Positions 27,638-37,055 of a DNA stretch of 64,000 nucleotides are shown piece after piece; the first letter of the stretch is position 1, and each line of letters starts with the position of its first letter. The notes under the pieces are model-generated. The model was not told the origin of the DNA. It saw only the letters and a program-made list of their open reading frames with translations, and did not search any database. The translations under genes and the position numbers were made by a program. The stretch comes from Oceanimonas doudoroffii (GTDB taxonomy: Bacteria; Pseudomonadota; Gammaproteobacteria; Enterobacterales; Aeromonadaceae): assembly GCF_002242685.1 (NCBI RefSeq), contig NZ_NBIM01000007.1, positions 1 to 64,000 of the forward strand. The letters are read 5' to 3'.

Positions 27638-28894
27638 TTACTGACGGATCAGGTAATCTGCCTGACCTACCCATTTGTAGCTGGTCAGCTCTTCCAGCCC
27701 CATGGGGCCTCGGGCGTGCAGTTTCTGGGTAGATACCGCCACCTCGGCCCCCAGACCAAACTGGGCGCCATCGGTAAAGCGGGTTGAAGCATTAACATAC
27801 ACCGCCGCCGAGGGCGCACCGTTGATAAAGCGTTCGGCACTGACCAGGTTATTGGTCAAAATCGCGTCGGAATGGCTGGCATTGTAACTGCGCAGGTGCG
27901 CCAGTGCCGCATCCACATCAGCCACCAGCTTCACCCCCAGGGTCAGCCCCAGCCATTCGGTGTCAAAGTCACCCGCTTCGGCGGCCCGTACCGTGGCCGG
28001 ACCGTCCTGCAGCAACGCCAGTGCCGCCGGCTCGGCCACCAGGGTCACGCCTTTTTCCGCCATACGCGCACTCAGGGCAGGCAACAGGGCGGCGGCCACG
28101 GCCTCGTGCACCAGCAAGGTGTCGAGGGCATTGCAGGCACTGGGCCTGTGGGTCTTGGCGTTGTCGATCACCTCAATGGCGCGAACCAGATCGGCGCTGT
28201 CGTCCACAAAGGTGTGGCTGATGCCAAAGCCACCAATGATAACCGGAATGGTCGCCTGCTCTTTGCACAGCTGATGCAGGCCCGGGCCGCCCCGGGGAAT
28301 GATCATGTCGACATACCGATCCAGCTTGAGCAGGCCGCTCACCCACTCCCGGCCCGGCTCGCCGATGTACTGCACACAGGCCTCGGGCAGTTCGCAGGCG
28401 GCCAGGGCGTGGCGAATCACCTTCACCAGCTCCTGGTTGGTATGAAAGGTTTCCCGGCCGCCGCGCAGAATGCTGGCGTTGCCGGTTTTCAGACACAGGG
28501 CGGCAATGTCGATGGTGACGTTGGGGCGGGCCTCGTAGATCACACCCACCACGCCCAGCGGCACCCGGCGGCGAGACAGCCGCATGCCGTTTTCCAGCAC
28601 GCGGGACTCCAGCTCGGCGCCCACCGGATCCGGCAGCCGCACCACATTGCGCACGTCGTCGGCAATGGCGGTCAGTCGTGCGGGGTTGAGCATCAGCCGA
28701 TCCAGCATGGCCTCACCAATGCCGTTGGCACGGGCGGCCTCGAGATCCAGCGCATTGGCGGCCAGAATGGCCTCGGCATGCTTTTCAAGAGCATCGGCCA
28801 TGGCCACCAGGGCGGCGTTCTTGGTGTGAGTGCTGGCTTCGGCCAGCACATAAGAAGCATCGCGGGCCGCTTGGCCCATGTGTTGCAAATCCAT
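27638..28894 (-). CDS. proA: Glutamate-5-semialdehyde dehydrogenase (gamma-glutamyl phosphate reductase)
   Basis: 418 residues. Reduces gamma-glutamyl phosphate with NADPH, the second step of proline synthesis. Typical motifs: [20 protein letters not shown] in part ([11 protein letters not shown]), [11 protein letters not shown], the catalytic Cys in [16 protein letters not shown], and the end [14 protein letters not shown]. It lies eight bases after proB in the order proB-proA. Confidence 0.97.
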   Translation of the reverse strand: MDLQHMGQAARDASYVLAEASTHTKNAALVAMADALEKHAEAILAANALDLEAARANGIGEAMLDRLMLNPARLTAIADDVRNVVRLPDPVGAELESRVLENGMRLSRRRVPLGVVGVIYEARPNVTIDIAALCLKTGNASILRGGRETFHTNQELVKVIRHALAACELPEACVQYIGEPGREWVSGLLKLDRYVDMIIPRGGPGLHQLCKEQATIPVIIGGFGISHTFVDDSADLVRAIEVIDNAKTHRPSACNALDTLLVHEAVAAALLPALSARMAEKGVTLVAEPAALALLQDGPATVRAAEAGDFDTEWLGLTLGVKLVADVDAALAHLRSYNASHSDAILTNNLVSAERFINGAPSAAVYVNASTRFTDGAQFGLGAEVAVSTQKLHARGPMGLEELTSYKWVGQADYLIRQ

Positions 28895-28902
28895 GTTATC
28901 TC

Positions 28903-30006
28903 CTACAGAAGCACCAGATCGTCCCGGTGAATGGCAACGCTGCCGTAGCCATAGCCCAGCAGGGTTTCGATCTGATCTGAATGTTGTCCTTTAATGCGCT
29001 CCAGATCCTGAGCGTCGTAGCGGCAAATGCCCCGGGCCAGCTCTCGGCCGTCCGGGTTAACGATGCGCACCGCCTCGCCCCGGCGAAAGCGTCCTTCCAC
29101 CCGCACTATGCCCTTGGGCAGCAGGCTGGAACCCTTGTCCATCACCGCCCTTACCGCGCCGTCGTCCACATGAATTTCGCCGTGGGGAGGCGGCCCGGCC
29201 AGGATCCAGCGCTTGCGGCTTTCCAGCGGCGTGGCCAGGGCCGGAAAACGGGTGCCGACCCGTTCGCCGGCGGCCAGCCGGCCCACCACTTCCGGAATCT
29301 GGCCGGTGGCGATCACCACGTCCACTCCGGCCCGGCGGGCCACGTCGGCGGCCTGCAGCTTGGTGGCCATGCCGCCGGTACCCAGGCCGCTGACGCTGCC
29401 GCCGGCCAGTTTGCGCAGGGTGTCGTCTATGGTCTGCACTTCCTCGATCAACTGAGCATCGGGATTGTTGCGCGGATCGGCGGTAAACAGGCCGCGCTGA
29501 TCGGTCAGCAGGATCAGCAGATCGGCCTCGGCCAGAATGGCGGCCCGGGCCGACAGGTTGTCGTTGTCGCCCACCTTGATCTCGTTGGTGGCAACGGCGT
29601 CGTTTTCATTGATCACCGGAATAATGCGGTGATCCAGCAGGGCGCGCAGGCTGTCGCGGGCGTTGAGGTAACGCTCTCTGTCTTCCAGATCGGCCCGGGT
29701 CAGCAACAGCTGGCCCACATGCAGGCCGTAGATATTGAACAGCGACTGCCAGGTCTGGATCAGCTGGGTCTGGCCCACCGCCGCCAGCATCTGCTTGTTG
29801 GCCATGGTGCCGGCCAGCTCGGGAAAGCCCAGGTGTTCACGCCCGGCGGCAATGGCCGCCGAGGTCACCACAATAATGCGGTGTCCGGCCCGGTGCAGGC
29901 TGGCGCACTGGCGTACCAGCTCCACCATGTGTGCCTTGTCGAGATGGCGGGTGCCGCCGGTGAGCACACTGGTACCCAGTTTTACAACAATGGTTTTGCC
30001 TTTCAT
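28903..30006 (-). CDS. proB: Glutamate 5-kinase
   Basis: 367 residues, same length as E. coli ProB. Phosphorylates glutamate to start proline synthesis and is usually feedback-inhibited by proline. Amino-acid kinase domain ([46 protein letters not shown]) and a C-terminal PUA domain (about 275-367). The start is set at 30006 ([11 protein letters not shown]); an open 14-codon upstream extension is out of family range. Confidence 0.97.
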   Translation of the reverse strand: MKGKTIVVKLGTSVLTGGTRHLDKAHMVELVRQCASLHRAGHRIIVVTSAAIAAGREHLGFPELAGTMANKQMLAAVGQTQLIQTWQSLFNIYGLHVGQLLLTRADLEDRERYLNARDSLRALLDHRIIPVINENDAVATNEIKVGDNDNLSARAAILAEADLLILLTDQRGLFTADPRNNPDAQLIEEVQTIDDTLRKLAGGSVSGLGTGGMATKLQAADVARRAGVDVVIATGQIPEVVGRLAAGERVGTRFPALATPLESRKRWILAGPPPHGEIHVDDGAVRAVMDKGSSLLPKGIVRVEGRFRRGEAVRIVNPDGRELARGICRYDAQDLERIKGQHSDQIETLLGYGYGSVAIHRDDLVLL

Positions 30007-30106
30007 GGAACGCCCTGCGGCTCCTTTACAACACAGCAATGCCGGCATGGCGCCGGCAATATCAGTATGGACAGAAATTTCCTGCGGCCAGCCTGGCCGC
30101 AGATCA

Positions 30107-30505
30107 TCAGGCGGGGCTCAGCAAATGCTTGTCGCCCAGTTCGGGAGATGATGTGGCACTGAGGGAAAGCTCATCAAGGCAGGCGGCCAGCTTGTCGTAG
30201 AAATCACGCAGGGTGCGCGCCACTTCCTCTTCATGCTTGCGGGGAATGTCCCGCTCCTGCCAGTTGCCCTCGGCATCGTAATAGCCCAGCCGGTAGTGAA
30301 ACTCGAAACGCTGCTCGTCCTGGGGTGCCAGCACCAGCCACCAGCCCCAGAACTCCCGCTTCTCCGGCTCTACCTTGGCGCTGGCGCACACCGCCAGGCA
30401 ATCAAAAAAGTAGGCTTGCTCTTCGGACTGCTCGCTGCGCAGATAGGGGCCGATGGCCGCAAACAGACGCAACAGCTTCTGATGACTCACTGCTTCAGTA
30501 CTCAT
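30107..30505 (-). CDS. crl: Sigma factor-binding protein Crl
   Basis: 132 residues. Crl binds RpoS and helps it capture RNA polymerase, favouring stress and biofilm gene expression. The family core is clear: [27 protein letters not shown] (in part FFDCLAVC and [10 protein letters not shown]), then [14 protein letters not shown]. The start is the ATG at 30505, five bases after GGAGG; a GTG two codons upstream overlaps that site. Neighbourhood proB-crl-frsA matches Vibrio and enterobacteria. Confidence 0.93.
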   Translation of the reverse strand: MSTEAVSHQKLLRLFAAIGPYLRSEQSEEQAYFFDCLAVCASAKVEPEKREFWGWWLVLAPQDEQRFEFHYRLGYYDAEGNWQERDIPRKHEEEVARTLRDFYDKLAACLDELSLSATSSPELGDKHLLSPA

Positions 30506-30600
30506 AACCACCTCCCTGGTAACTGGCCTATATGTAACGCTTTTTCAGCCGGGGGTAAAGGATGGCCGCCCCCGCTGCGCAAAAAACAACCGGCTTTGGG

Positions 30601-31848
30601 TCAAAGGTGGCGAAGCAGCCAGTCTCGGGACTCTATCAGCGCCGTTTCATAAACCTGCAATAACGGCAGCTTGTCGAGCACCAACGCTCGTCCGCCATAG
30701 CTGGTGCCGGCCAGGGCCTGAATCTCCGGCTCGGGGCAGATAAAGTCATGACGGTGACCAATGCTCAGCAGCGGCACCGGGGTGTTGCGGCCCATCAGCC
30801 CCTGGGTCTTGAGGGACAGTCCTCGACAGTGCCGGTATATTTGCTCCCAGTCGTTGCTGTGCATGCCCAGGCGATTGGCGATGGTGTCCCGCAGCATGGC
30901 CGGGGTGCGCATAAAGCGCTCGCGTTCGGTAAAGAACAAGTTGCCGGCGCCGGCGATGCACACCACGGCCCGCAGCCGGAACGGCTCCAGGCAGGCCAGC
31001 CTGGCCGCCACATTACCGCCCATGCGCACTCCCAGCATGGCCACCCGGCGCTCGTCCACCCAGGGAATGTTTGGCACATGATGCAGCACCGCCTGGTGCA
31101 GGCGGCTGCTGTCCTGCACCAGCGGCCAGTGGGAGGAATAGCCCACGCCGGGCATGTCGACGGTGAGCATGGCCATGCCCGCGGGCGCCAGGTAGCGCTC
31201 GTAAAAACGCCAGAAGTCGAGTTGCAGGCTGTCGAGGCTGCCGCTGACGATCACCAGCGGCAACGGCCGGTCGCTGGCGGGCAGGTGCAGATAGCCCTGC
31301 ACCTCCTTGCCGTTAAAGGGAATACGCAGCTCCTTGAGCGGCACCGGCAACCGCCGCCCCGCTTCCCGATAGGCCTGGTTGGCCAGCAGCTGGGCCTGCA
31401 GCGCCAACCGGTCCCCCCTCAGGTGGGGGTAACTGGCCAGGGAAAAATAACGCGCCGCCGCCAGAAACTGCGCCCTGGCCTCGGTCTGGTCACTGGCGGC
31501 TTGCGCAGCCTGATGGGCCTCGGCGCCCAGCCGGCTCCATTCGTATACCCAGTTGCCGGGCTTGTACTCGGCCAGGGTGTCGAGCCAGCCCGCCACCGAC
31601 CGTGGGCCCTCGGCCGCCGCCATGCGCGCCAGGGTGGCTTCAATCTCGATGCTGTCATGCCCAAGCCAGTGCCAGAAGGCGCGTTTTTGCAGGCGATAGA
31701 AGCCGGGCAGATCGGCCCCGTCGACAAAGGGGGCCGGCTCCTGCAGGCCGGCATCGCGCCGGCCGCGAAAGGCGATGGTGGACGTTTCGGGGGCGTGCTG
31801 TACGCTGGAAAAAAGCTGCTCGCTGAGATTGCCCTGTCGTTCGGTCAT
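30601..31848 (-). CDS. frsA: Esterase FrsA (fermentation-respiration switch protein)
   Basis: 415 residues, alpha/beta-hydrolase of the DUF1100/FrsA family. Visible blocks: FYRLQKRAFWHWLGHDSIE in part, LPLVIVSGSLDSLQLDFWRF, MLTVDMPGVGYSSHWPL, and the nucleophile-elbow position VAMLGVRMGGNVAARLA, where the usual GxSxG serine is replaced by Arg as in FrsA proteins. In Vibrio it has been reported to bind IIA-Glc and influence fermentation; the enzymatic role is debated. Confidence 0.93.
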   Translation of the reverse strand: MTERQGNLSEQLFSSVQHAPETSTIAFRGRRDAGLQEPAPFVDGADLPGFYRLQKRAFWHWLGHDSIEIEATLARMAAAEGPRSVAGWLDTLAEYKPGNWVYEWSRLGAEAHQAAQAASDQTEARAQFLAAARYFSLASYPHLRGDRLALQAQLLANQAYREAGRRLPVPLKELRIPFNGKEVQGYLHLPASDRPLPLVIVSGSLDSLQLDFWRFYERYLAPAGMAMLTVDMPGVGYSSHWPLVQDSSRLHQAVLHHVPNIPWVDERRVAMLGVRMGGNVAARLACLEPFRLRAVVCIAGAGNLFFTERERFMRTPAMLRDTIANRLGMHSNDWEQIYRHCRGLSLKTQGLMGRNTPVPLLSIGHRHDFICPEPEIQALAGTSYGGRALVLDKLPLLQVYETALIESRDWLLRHL

Positions 31849-31870
31849 GGCGTCTCCGGCATCAAAAAGT

Positions 31871-31897
31871 AAAAAAGGCTCCGAAGAGCCTTTTTAT
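31871..31897. terminator. Terminator after gpt
   Basis: AAAAAAGGCTC, loop CGAA, GAGCCTTTTTA. On the minus strand it ends the gpt transcript just before frsA; it overlaps the last base of gpt. Confidence 0.75.
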
Positions 31898-32367
31898 CAC
31901 GCCGGGTCCTGCTCGCACAGGGGCGGCACAAAGGTCACGCTCATGTCCCAGGGCTGTTCAATCCAGGTGTCCTGGCCCACATGTACTTCAAAGTCGTCTA
32001 CCAGCGGCTCACCCTTGGGTTTGGCAAAGACGGTGATGAACTTGGCCTTGGGGTAGAGTTCGCGGATCACGCGGGCGGTGTTGCCGGTGTCCACCAGATC
32101 GTCGACGATCAGAAAGCCTTCGCCATCACCATTCACCTGCTTCAGCACCTGCAGATCGTCCCGCTGCTGATTGTGATCGTAGCTGGAGATGCACAGGGTA
32201 TCCACGTGGCGAATACCCAGCTCGCGAGCCAGGATGGCAGCCGGGACCAGGCCGCCGCGGCTGACGGCAATAATGCCTTTCCACTGGCTGGCTGGCAGCT
32301 GACGGGCGGCCAGTTTGCGGGCTTCGCGCTGAAATAAGTCCCAGGTGACGACGAATTTGTTGGACAT
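31897..32367 (-). CDS. gpt: Xanthine-guanine phosphoribosyltransferase
   Basis: 156 residues. Salvages xanthine and guanine to nucleotides using PRPP. The N-terminal [20 protein letters not shown], the [19 protein letters not shown] block and the PRPP-binding [16 protein letters not shown] are all present. Clear sigma70-type promoter upstream. Confidence 0.97.
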   Translation of the reverse strand: MSNKFVVTWDLFQREARKLAARQLPASQWKGIIAVSRGGLVPAAILARELGIRHVDTLCISSYDHNQQRDDLQVLKQVNGDGEGFLIVDDLVDTGNTARVIRELYPKAKFITVFAKPKGEPLVDDFEVHVGQDTWIEQPWDMSVTFVPPLCEQDPA

Positions 32368-32706
32368 AGAAAGAACCTTTGGGTGTTGGCTTTAAAACAG
32401 AACGGCCACCCCAGCCCCGCCATAACGGAACCTAGGGCAAACAATGGGCGCATTATAGAGATCACGCCCATTCTTGACCAGCTAAACAGCTTTTTCATGG
32501 CCGTTGTAATCACTTTTTCCTTGGCAACCCTGCCGCTAAAAGCGTAGCGCAAAGCGCCACCTCCTTAATACGAAAGTGGACAGAGTAACCCCCTGCTTCC
32601 GGCCTCGACCCGGGTAGCTCAGCCGAACGGAAGAAGATGGATTCCCATCGTCGGGACAGGGTAAGCTGGCGCCATCATACCGACCGACACCGTTACCGGA
32701 GACGAC
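32368..32706. other. 339-bp divergent intergenic region, gpt / pepD
   Basis: Contains the gpt promoter (see 32452-32480). An inverted TGGGCG...CGCCCA pair brackets the gpt -10 region (about 32445-32470) and could be an operator. I see no gene here; a stretch resembling part of a tRNA D-arm (GGGTAGCTCAGC near 32610) does not fold into a tRNA. Confidence 0.5.
32452..32480 (-). promoter_or_regulatory. sigma70 promoter of gpt
   Basis: On the minus strand a perfect TATAAT (32457-32452) lies 17 bases after TGGTCA (32480-32475; 4/6 match). The start site would be about 75 bases before the gpt ATG. Confidence 0.65.
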
Positions 32707-34170
32707 ATGACTGCCATTCGTTCCCTGTCCCCTTCCTCACTGTGGGGCTTTTTCGACACCATCTGCAGCATTCCCCACCCGTCCGGCCACGAAGCCGCAC
32801 TTGGCCGCTGGATCATCGACTGGGCTCAGGCTCAGGGCCTGGCGGTGCGTCGGGACGACACCGGCAACCTGATCATCAAAAAACCCGCCAGCCCCGGCAT
32901 GGAGAACCGCAAGGGCGTGGTGCTGCAGGCCCACCTCGACATGGTGCCCCAGGCCAATGCCGATACCGACCACGACTTTACTCGGGATCCCATTCGCCCG
33001 CGCATCGACGGCGACTGGGTGTATGCCACCGGCACCACCCTGGGGGCCGATAACGGCATTGGCATGGCCGCCTGCCTGGCGGTGCTGGCCGACCCTCACC
33101 TGGCCCATGGCCCGCTGGAAGTACTGCTCACGGTCGACGAGGAAAGCGGCATGACCGGCGCCTTTGGCCTGCAACCCGGCTGGCTCGAAGGGGAAATTCT
33201 GCTCAACACCGACTCCGAGCAGGACGGCGATGTCTATATGGGCTGTGCCGGGGGCGTGGACGCCAACATCACCCTGCCCTATCAGGCCGAACCGGTGCCC
33301 GCCGGCTATCGCGCCGTTCGCCTGTCCATCACCGGGCTGCGCGGCGGTCATTCCGGCATCAATATTCACCAGGGCCGTGCCAGTGCCACCAAACTGTTGG
33401 CGGAACTGCTGCACGCCTTTACTCAGGAGTGCCGCGCCCGGCTGTCGACCCTTGAGGGCGGCACCCTGCGCAACGCCATCGCCCGGGAAGCCACGGCCCT
33501 GCTGCTGGTGCCCGAGGCCGAGCAGGCAGCGCTGCAGGCCCTGCTGGCCCGCTACCAGCAGCAATATGCCGCCGAGTTTGCCGGGGTGGATGATTTTATT
33601 CGTCTTGAGCTGAATGATGCCGAGCCCCCCGCCAGAGTGATGACCGAAGCCATGCAGCAAAAGCTGGTGCGGGCCCTGCTGGCCTGCCCCCATGGAGTGA
33701 TGGCCATGAGCCGTACCATGGCGGAGGTGCCCCAGGCCTCCACCAACCTGGGGGTGATTGCCACTCGCGAGGATCATGTGCATGTACAGTGCCTGATCCG
33801 CTCCCTCGACAATGCCGGCCGGGACAGGGTGGCGACCATGACGGCGGCGGTCTTTGAACTGGCCGGGGCCGAAGTGCGTTTCGACGGTGCCTACCCGGGC
33901 TGGCAGCCCAATCCCGACTCTCCCATCATGAAGCTGGTGCTCGACACCCACGAGAAGGTGTTCGGTGCCCTGCCGGCGGTCAAGGTGATCCATGCCGGAC
34001 TGGAATGCGGCCTGTTCAAGAGCGCCTACCCTCACTGGGACATGGTGTCTTTCGGCCCCACCATTCAGGGCGCCCACTCGCCCGACGAGCGGGTCAGCAT
34101 TGACGCCGTGTCCCGCTTCTGGCAATTGCTGGTGCAAGTACTGGCACAGATTCCCGACCGCGACAACTGA
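32707..34170 (+). CDS. pepD: Cytosolic beta-Ala-His / aminoacyl-histidine dipeptidase
   Basis: 487 residues. M20 metallopeptidase (peptidase D) that hydrolyses Xaa-His and other dipeptides using two metal ions. Motifs: VVLQAHLDMVPQ with the first His and its catalytic Asp, TLGADNGIGMAACLAV with the bridging Asp, TVDEESGMTGAFGL with the catalytic Glu pair, LLNTDSEQDGDVYMGCAGG, and the C-terminal metal His in GPTIQGAHSPDERVSI. Length equals the E. coli enzyme. Confidence 0.96.
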   Translation: MTAIRSLSPSSLWGFFDTICSIPHPSGHEAALGRWIIDWAQAQGLAVRRDDTGNLIIKKPASPGMENRKGVVLQAHLDMVPQANADTDHDFTRDPIRPRIDGDWVYATGTTLGADNGIGMAACLAVLADPHLAHGPLEVLLTVDEESGMTGAFGLQPGWLEGEILLNTDSEQDGDVYMGCAGGVDANITLPYQAEPVPAGYRAVRLSITGLRGGHSGINIHQGRASATKLLAELLHAFTQECRARLSTLEGGTLRNAIAREATALLLVPEAEQAALQALLARYQQQYAAEFAGVDDFIRLELNDAEPPARVMTEAMQQKLVRALLACPHGVMAMSRTMAEVPQASTNLGVIATREDHVHVQCLIRSLDNAGRDRVATMTAAVFELAGAEVRFDGAYPGWQPNPDSPIMKLVLDTHEKVFGALPAVKVIHAGLECGLFKSAYPHWDMVSFGPTIQGAHSPDERVSIDAVSRFWQLLVQVLAQIPDRDN

Positions 34171-34253
34171 CGTCAACCCGGGCTGTCGGGGCCGTGTTCA
34201 CGGCCTCGGTTTTGGCGTATTATTCGACACGATTGATTGCTTTCGGAGGCGAC

Positions 34254-34595
34254 ATGAAATCCAAGGCCCTGTTACTGATGCTGGCACTGGTCACCACCCC
34301 GGTCCTGGCCGACAACATTCTCAGCCGGGCGCTCGACTTCGGTCGCGAGCTGCTCGACGAAACCCGCAAGCTGGCCCCCGGCATTCAGCAGGATCACAGT
34401 GCTGCACCGGCTCAACAGGCCAGTGCCCACCCCAACGACGGCCGCGATCTGCCGGCGCTGGAGCCCGGTCACGGCTCCACGGCCAGCACCACGGTATCCG
34501 GTCCGGCCACCGTGGTGGCGCCGCCGTCCCCGCCCGCAACCACCACGCCCCAAAACAATCAGGGCTGGTTTGTGGAAGAGGATCATCTGAAGTAA
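34254..34595 (+). CDS. Unrecognised periplasmic Pro/Thr/Ala-rich protein
   Basis: 113 residues from the ATG at 34254 (GGAGG four bases ahead). Signal peptide MKSKALLLMLALVTTPVLA with cleavage before DNILSRALD; the mature part starts with a short helix (SRALDFGRELLDETRKLAPG) and becomes a low-complexity linker rich in Ala, Pro and Thr, ending WFVEEDHLK. No family is recognised. It lies 11 bases from the convergent dinB stop. Confidence 0.65.
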   Translation: MKSKALLLMLALVTTPVLADNILSRALDFGRELLDETRKLAPGIQQDHSAAPAQQASAHPNDGRDLPALEPGHGSTASTTVSGPATVVAPPSPPATTTPQNNQGWFVEEDHLK

Positions 34596-34605
34596 CTCGG
34601 GACTT

Positions 34606-35649
34606 TTAATCCCAGTCAAAGCCCAACTGAGCGCCGCTATCTTCCCCGGCCAGCTCGACACTGACTCCCACCAGCCGCACGCCGCGGCCCTCGGCCCGCC
34701 CCCAGGCCTGCTCGCACAACTTCAGCGCCGAGTCCAGCTCGGGCACCGTGGTGCGCCGGGACAGCGTGGTCTGTTCGAAATCCTCGAACTTGAGCTTGAT
34801 GCACAGGCCGCAAATGGCCCGCTCACCCAGCCGGCGCCGCAGCTCGGGCCAGAGCCGGGTCAATACTTCCCGGCCTTCCTCGGCGGCATAAATGTCGGCG
34901 GCCAGGGTGGTTTCCACCCCCACCGACTTGCGTATTCGGTCCACCTGCACCGGCCGTTCGTCGATTCCCTGTGCCCGCTGCCACAGCAGCCGGCCAAACT
35001 TGCCAAAACGGCGCGTCAGGGTCTCTTCGCCCGCGGCCACCGCCTGAGCGCAGGTCTCCAGCCCCATGGCCGCGAGCTTTTCCGCCGTTTTTCGGCCCAC
35101 ACCGGGAATCTTGCCGAGGGCCAGACTGCTGACGTAATTCGCCACCGCCGCCGGCGGCAGTACAAACAGACCATCGGGCTTGTTTTCTTCAGAGGCGATT
35201 TTGGCCAGAAACTTGTTCGGCGCCACCCCCGCCGAGGCGGTGAGCTGCAATTCGTCACGAATGGCCCGGCGAATGTCTTCCGCTATCAGGGTGGCGCTGC
35301 CGTTAAACTGTGGGCTGCCGGTGACATCCAGATAGGCTTCATCGAGGGAAAGGGGCTCCACCAGCTCGGTGTAGCGCCAAAAGATGGCGCGGATCTGCTG
35401 CGAAACCTGCTTGTATTCGGCCATGTTGCCGGAGATCAGCAACAGATCGGGGCACAACCGCAGTGCCTGATGGCTGGGCATGGCCGAGCGCACGCCATAG
35501 GCCCGGGCCGGATAGTTGCAGGTGGCAATCACCCCGCGCCGGCTGGCACTGCCACCGATGGCCAGGGGAATGTCCCGCCATTCGGGATGCGCACGCATCT
35601 CCACCGCGGCAAAGAAACAGTCCATGTCCACATGAATGATTTTACGCAT
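34606..35649 (-). CDS. dinB: DNA polymerase IV
   Basis: 347 residues. Y-family translesion polymerase. N-terminal MRKIIHVDMDCFFAAVEMR with metal-binding DMD, the second catalytic motif in PLSLDEAYLDVTGS, TASAGVAPNKFLAKIASE, and HhH region GKIPGVGRKTAEKLAAMG. The C-terminus lacks an obvious QLVLGL-type clamp motif; the end AQLGFDWD may serve that purpose. I see no clear LexA box upstream. Confidence 0.96.
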   Translation of the reverse strand: MRKIIHVDMDCFFAAVEMRAHPEWRDIPLAIGGSASRRGVIATCNYPARAYGVRSAMPSHQALRLCPDLLLISGNMAEYKQVSQQIRAIFWRYTELVEPLSLDEAYLDVTGSPQFNGSATLIAEDIRRAIRDELQLTASAGVAPNKFLAKIASEENKPDGLFVLPPAAVANYVSSLALGKIPGVGRKTAEKLAAMGLETCAQAVAAGEETLTRRFGKFGRLLWQRAQGIDERPVQVDRIRKSVGVETTLAADIYAAEEGREVLTRLWPELRRRLGERAICGLCIKLKFEDFEQTTLSRRTTVPELDSALKLCEQAWGRAEGRGVRLVGVSVELAGEDSGAQLGFDWD

Positions 35650-35748
35650 TGACGAACTGGATAAACAGACAGTAGTTAAATACTAACCTGAGCTCGGTGC
35701 GGCGAAAAGCGCCAATTGGGCGTACTGAAGGGGAAAATCAGGGGGAAA

Positions 35749-35784
35749 GTCGGCGCCGGCGACATTCTGGCCGCCAGCGCCGTA
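35749..35784 (-). terminator. Possible terminator after nqrM
   Basis: GGCGCCGGCG (35751-35760) and CGCCAGCGCC (35771-35780) form a 10-bp stem with one mismatch at the end of the nqr operon; the following minus-strand sequence is only weakly T-rich. Confidence 0.35.
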
Positions 35785-35788
35785 AAGA

Positions 35789-36013
35789 TCAGATAATGCG
35801 GTTTTCTTCCAGCATTTTGCGGCGGGCTTCTTCCTTGGCCATTTTCTTCTTGCGGTTATCACACGGATCCGGGCAATCGCAGGCCTTCTCCACGCCGATA
35901 CCGCCCAGGCCGCCACAGGAGCCGGAGATGGTCTTGCGCTGAATGATATAGCCGATGGCCATGGCGGCAATCACCAGGGCAAAGACTCCGAAGGTAACCA
36001 GAAAATACAGCAT
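35789..36013 (-). CDS. nqrM: Na+-NQR maturation protein NqrM
   Basis: 74 residues (DUF539). One N-terminal membrane helix (FLVTFGVFALVIAAMAIGYI) and a cysteine cluster, SCGGLGGIGVEKACDCPDPC in the middle, then a basic tail. NqrM is needed to deliver iron for the intramembrane Cys-ligated Fe site between NqrD and NqrE. It starts one base after apbE, completing the nqrABCDEF-apbE-nqrM operon. Confidence 0.95.
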   Translation of the reverse strand: MLYFLVTFGVFALVIAAMAIGYIIQRKTISGSCGGLGGIGVEKACDCPDPCDNRKKKMAKEEARRKMLEENRII

Positions 36014-36014
36014 A

Positions 36015-37049
36015 TCAACCTCTTAGATACTTCTTAAAGGCGCTGGACATATCCACCCTGAAACCGTCGTCCGTTTTGGTAAGCAGATAAACCGCCAGTC
36101 CCTGCTCCTCGGCAAAGGACAGCGCCCTGTCTGTTCCCATCACCGTCAGCGCCGTGGCCAGACCGTCCGCCATCATACAGGATGGATGGATCACTGTCAC
36201 CGACGCCAGCCGGTGGGTGATCGGCTTGCCTGTGGTCGGATCCATGGTGTGAGACAAGCGCTTGCCGTCCAGCTCATAGTAGTTGCGATAATCCCCCGAG
36301 GTGGCCACGCTGGTGTTGGCCAGGGCCACTACCTGCTGCACCATGCCCTCACCCTGGCCGGGTTTTTCCACCGCAATGCGCCAGTCCTGACCATGGGCGT
36401 TCAGGCCGCTGGTTCTCACCTCACCGCCGATTTCCACCAAATGGTGGTTCAGCCCCTGCTCGGAGAGGTATTCCGACACCACATCCACGCCAAAGCCCTT
36501 GGCGATGGACGATAAATCCACATACAGCTCAGGCAATGACTTTTGCAGGTAGTCGCCGTCGGCGGCGGTCAGCACACTCAGGTGGTCGAGGCCGGTTCGT
36601 GCCCTGACCTCGGCCAGTTGCACATCACTGGGAATTTGCGTGGGCCTGGCATCGGGACCAAAGCCCCACAGGTTAACCAGCGGACCCACGGTCACGTCCA
36701 GGGCGTCGTCGGTCAGCCGACCCAGTTGCAGCGCCGCGGTCACCACCTTTGCGGTATCACTCGACACCGCAAAGGGCGTGTCGCTTCGATGTTGATTAAA
36801 CCGGCTCAGCTCGGAAGCTTTTCGGTAGGTCGACATCTGATCGTTGACCAGCTCCAGCCGGCGGTCGATCTCCGCCTGCAGCGCCGTTGCCCGGTCATCC
36901 TCGGCGCCCACTACCTTGATCGAGTAGTAGGTGCCCATGGTGTTGCCGGTCAGGTGCAACTGCGGGGCGGCGTCGTTCGCCGGCTGGCAGGCCGCCAATA
37001 AAAAGGCCAGCCCCAATGGGGCCAGCCAGTTGATTACGCGAGTCAGCAT
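36015..37049 (-). CDS. apbE: FAD:protein FMN transferase ApbE
   Basis: 344 residues. Periplasmic flavin transferase that attaches FMN covalently to threonines of NqrB and NqrC. Lipobox AFLLAACQPA anchors it; ApbE blocks GNTMGTYYSIKVVG, DLSSIAKGFGVDVVSEYL, LVEIGGEVRTSG and the metal-binding end THRLASVTVIHPSCMMADGLATAL (in part) are present. It lies six bases after nqrF, consistent with its role in maturing the complex. Confidence 0.95.
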   Translation of the reverse strand: MLTRVINWLAPLGLAFLLAACQPANDAAPQLHLTGNTMGTYYSIKVVGAEDDRATALQAEIDRRLELVNDQMSTYRKASELSRFNQHRSDTPFAVSSDTAKVVTAALQLGRLTDDALDVTVGPLVNLWGFGPDARPTQIPSDVQLAEVRARTGLDHLSVLTAADGDYLQKSLPELYVDLSSIAKGFGVDVVSEYLSEQGLNHHLVEIGGEVRTSGLNAHGQDWRIAVEKPGQGEGMVQQVVALANTSVATSGDYRNYYELDGKRLSHTMDPTTGKPITHRLASVTVIHPSCMMADGLATALTVMGTDRALSFAEEQGLAVYLLTKTDDGFRVDMSSAFKKYLRG

Positions 37050-37055
37050 CAGTGA

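Noticed and set aside
32600-32640. Possible tRNA (GGGTAGCTCAGC-like stretch)
   Set aside because: No acceptor stem, anticodon arm or T-loop can be formed around it.
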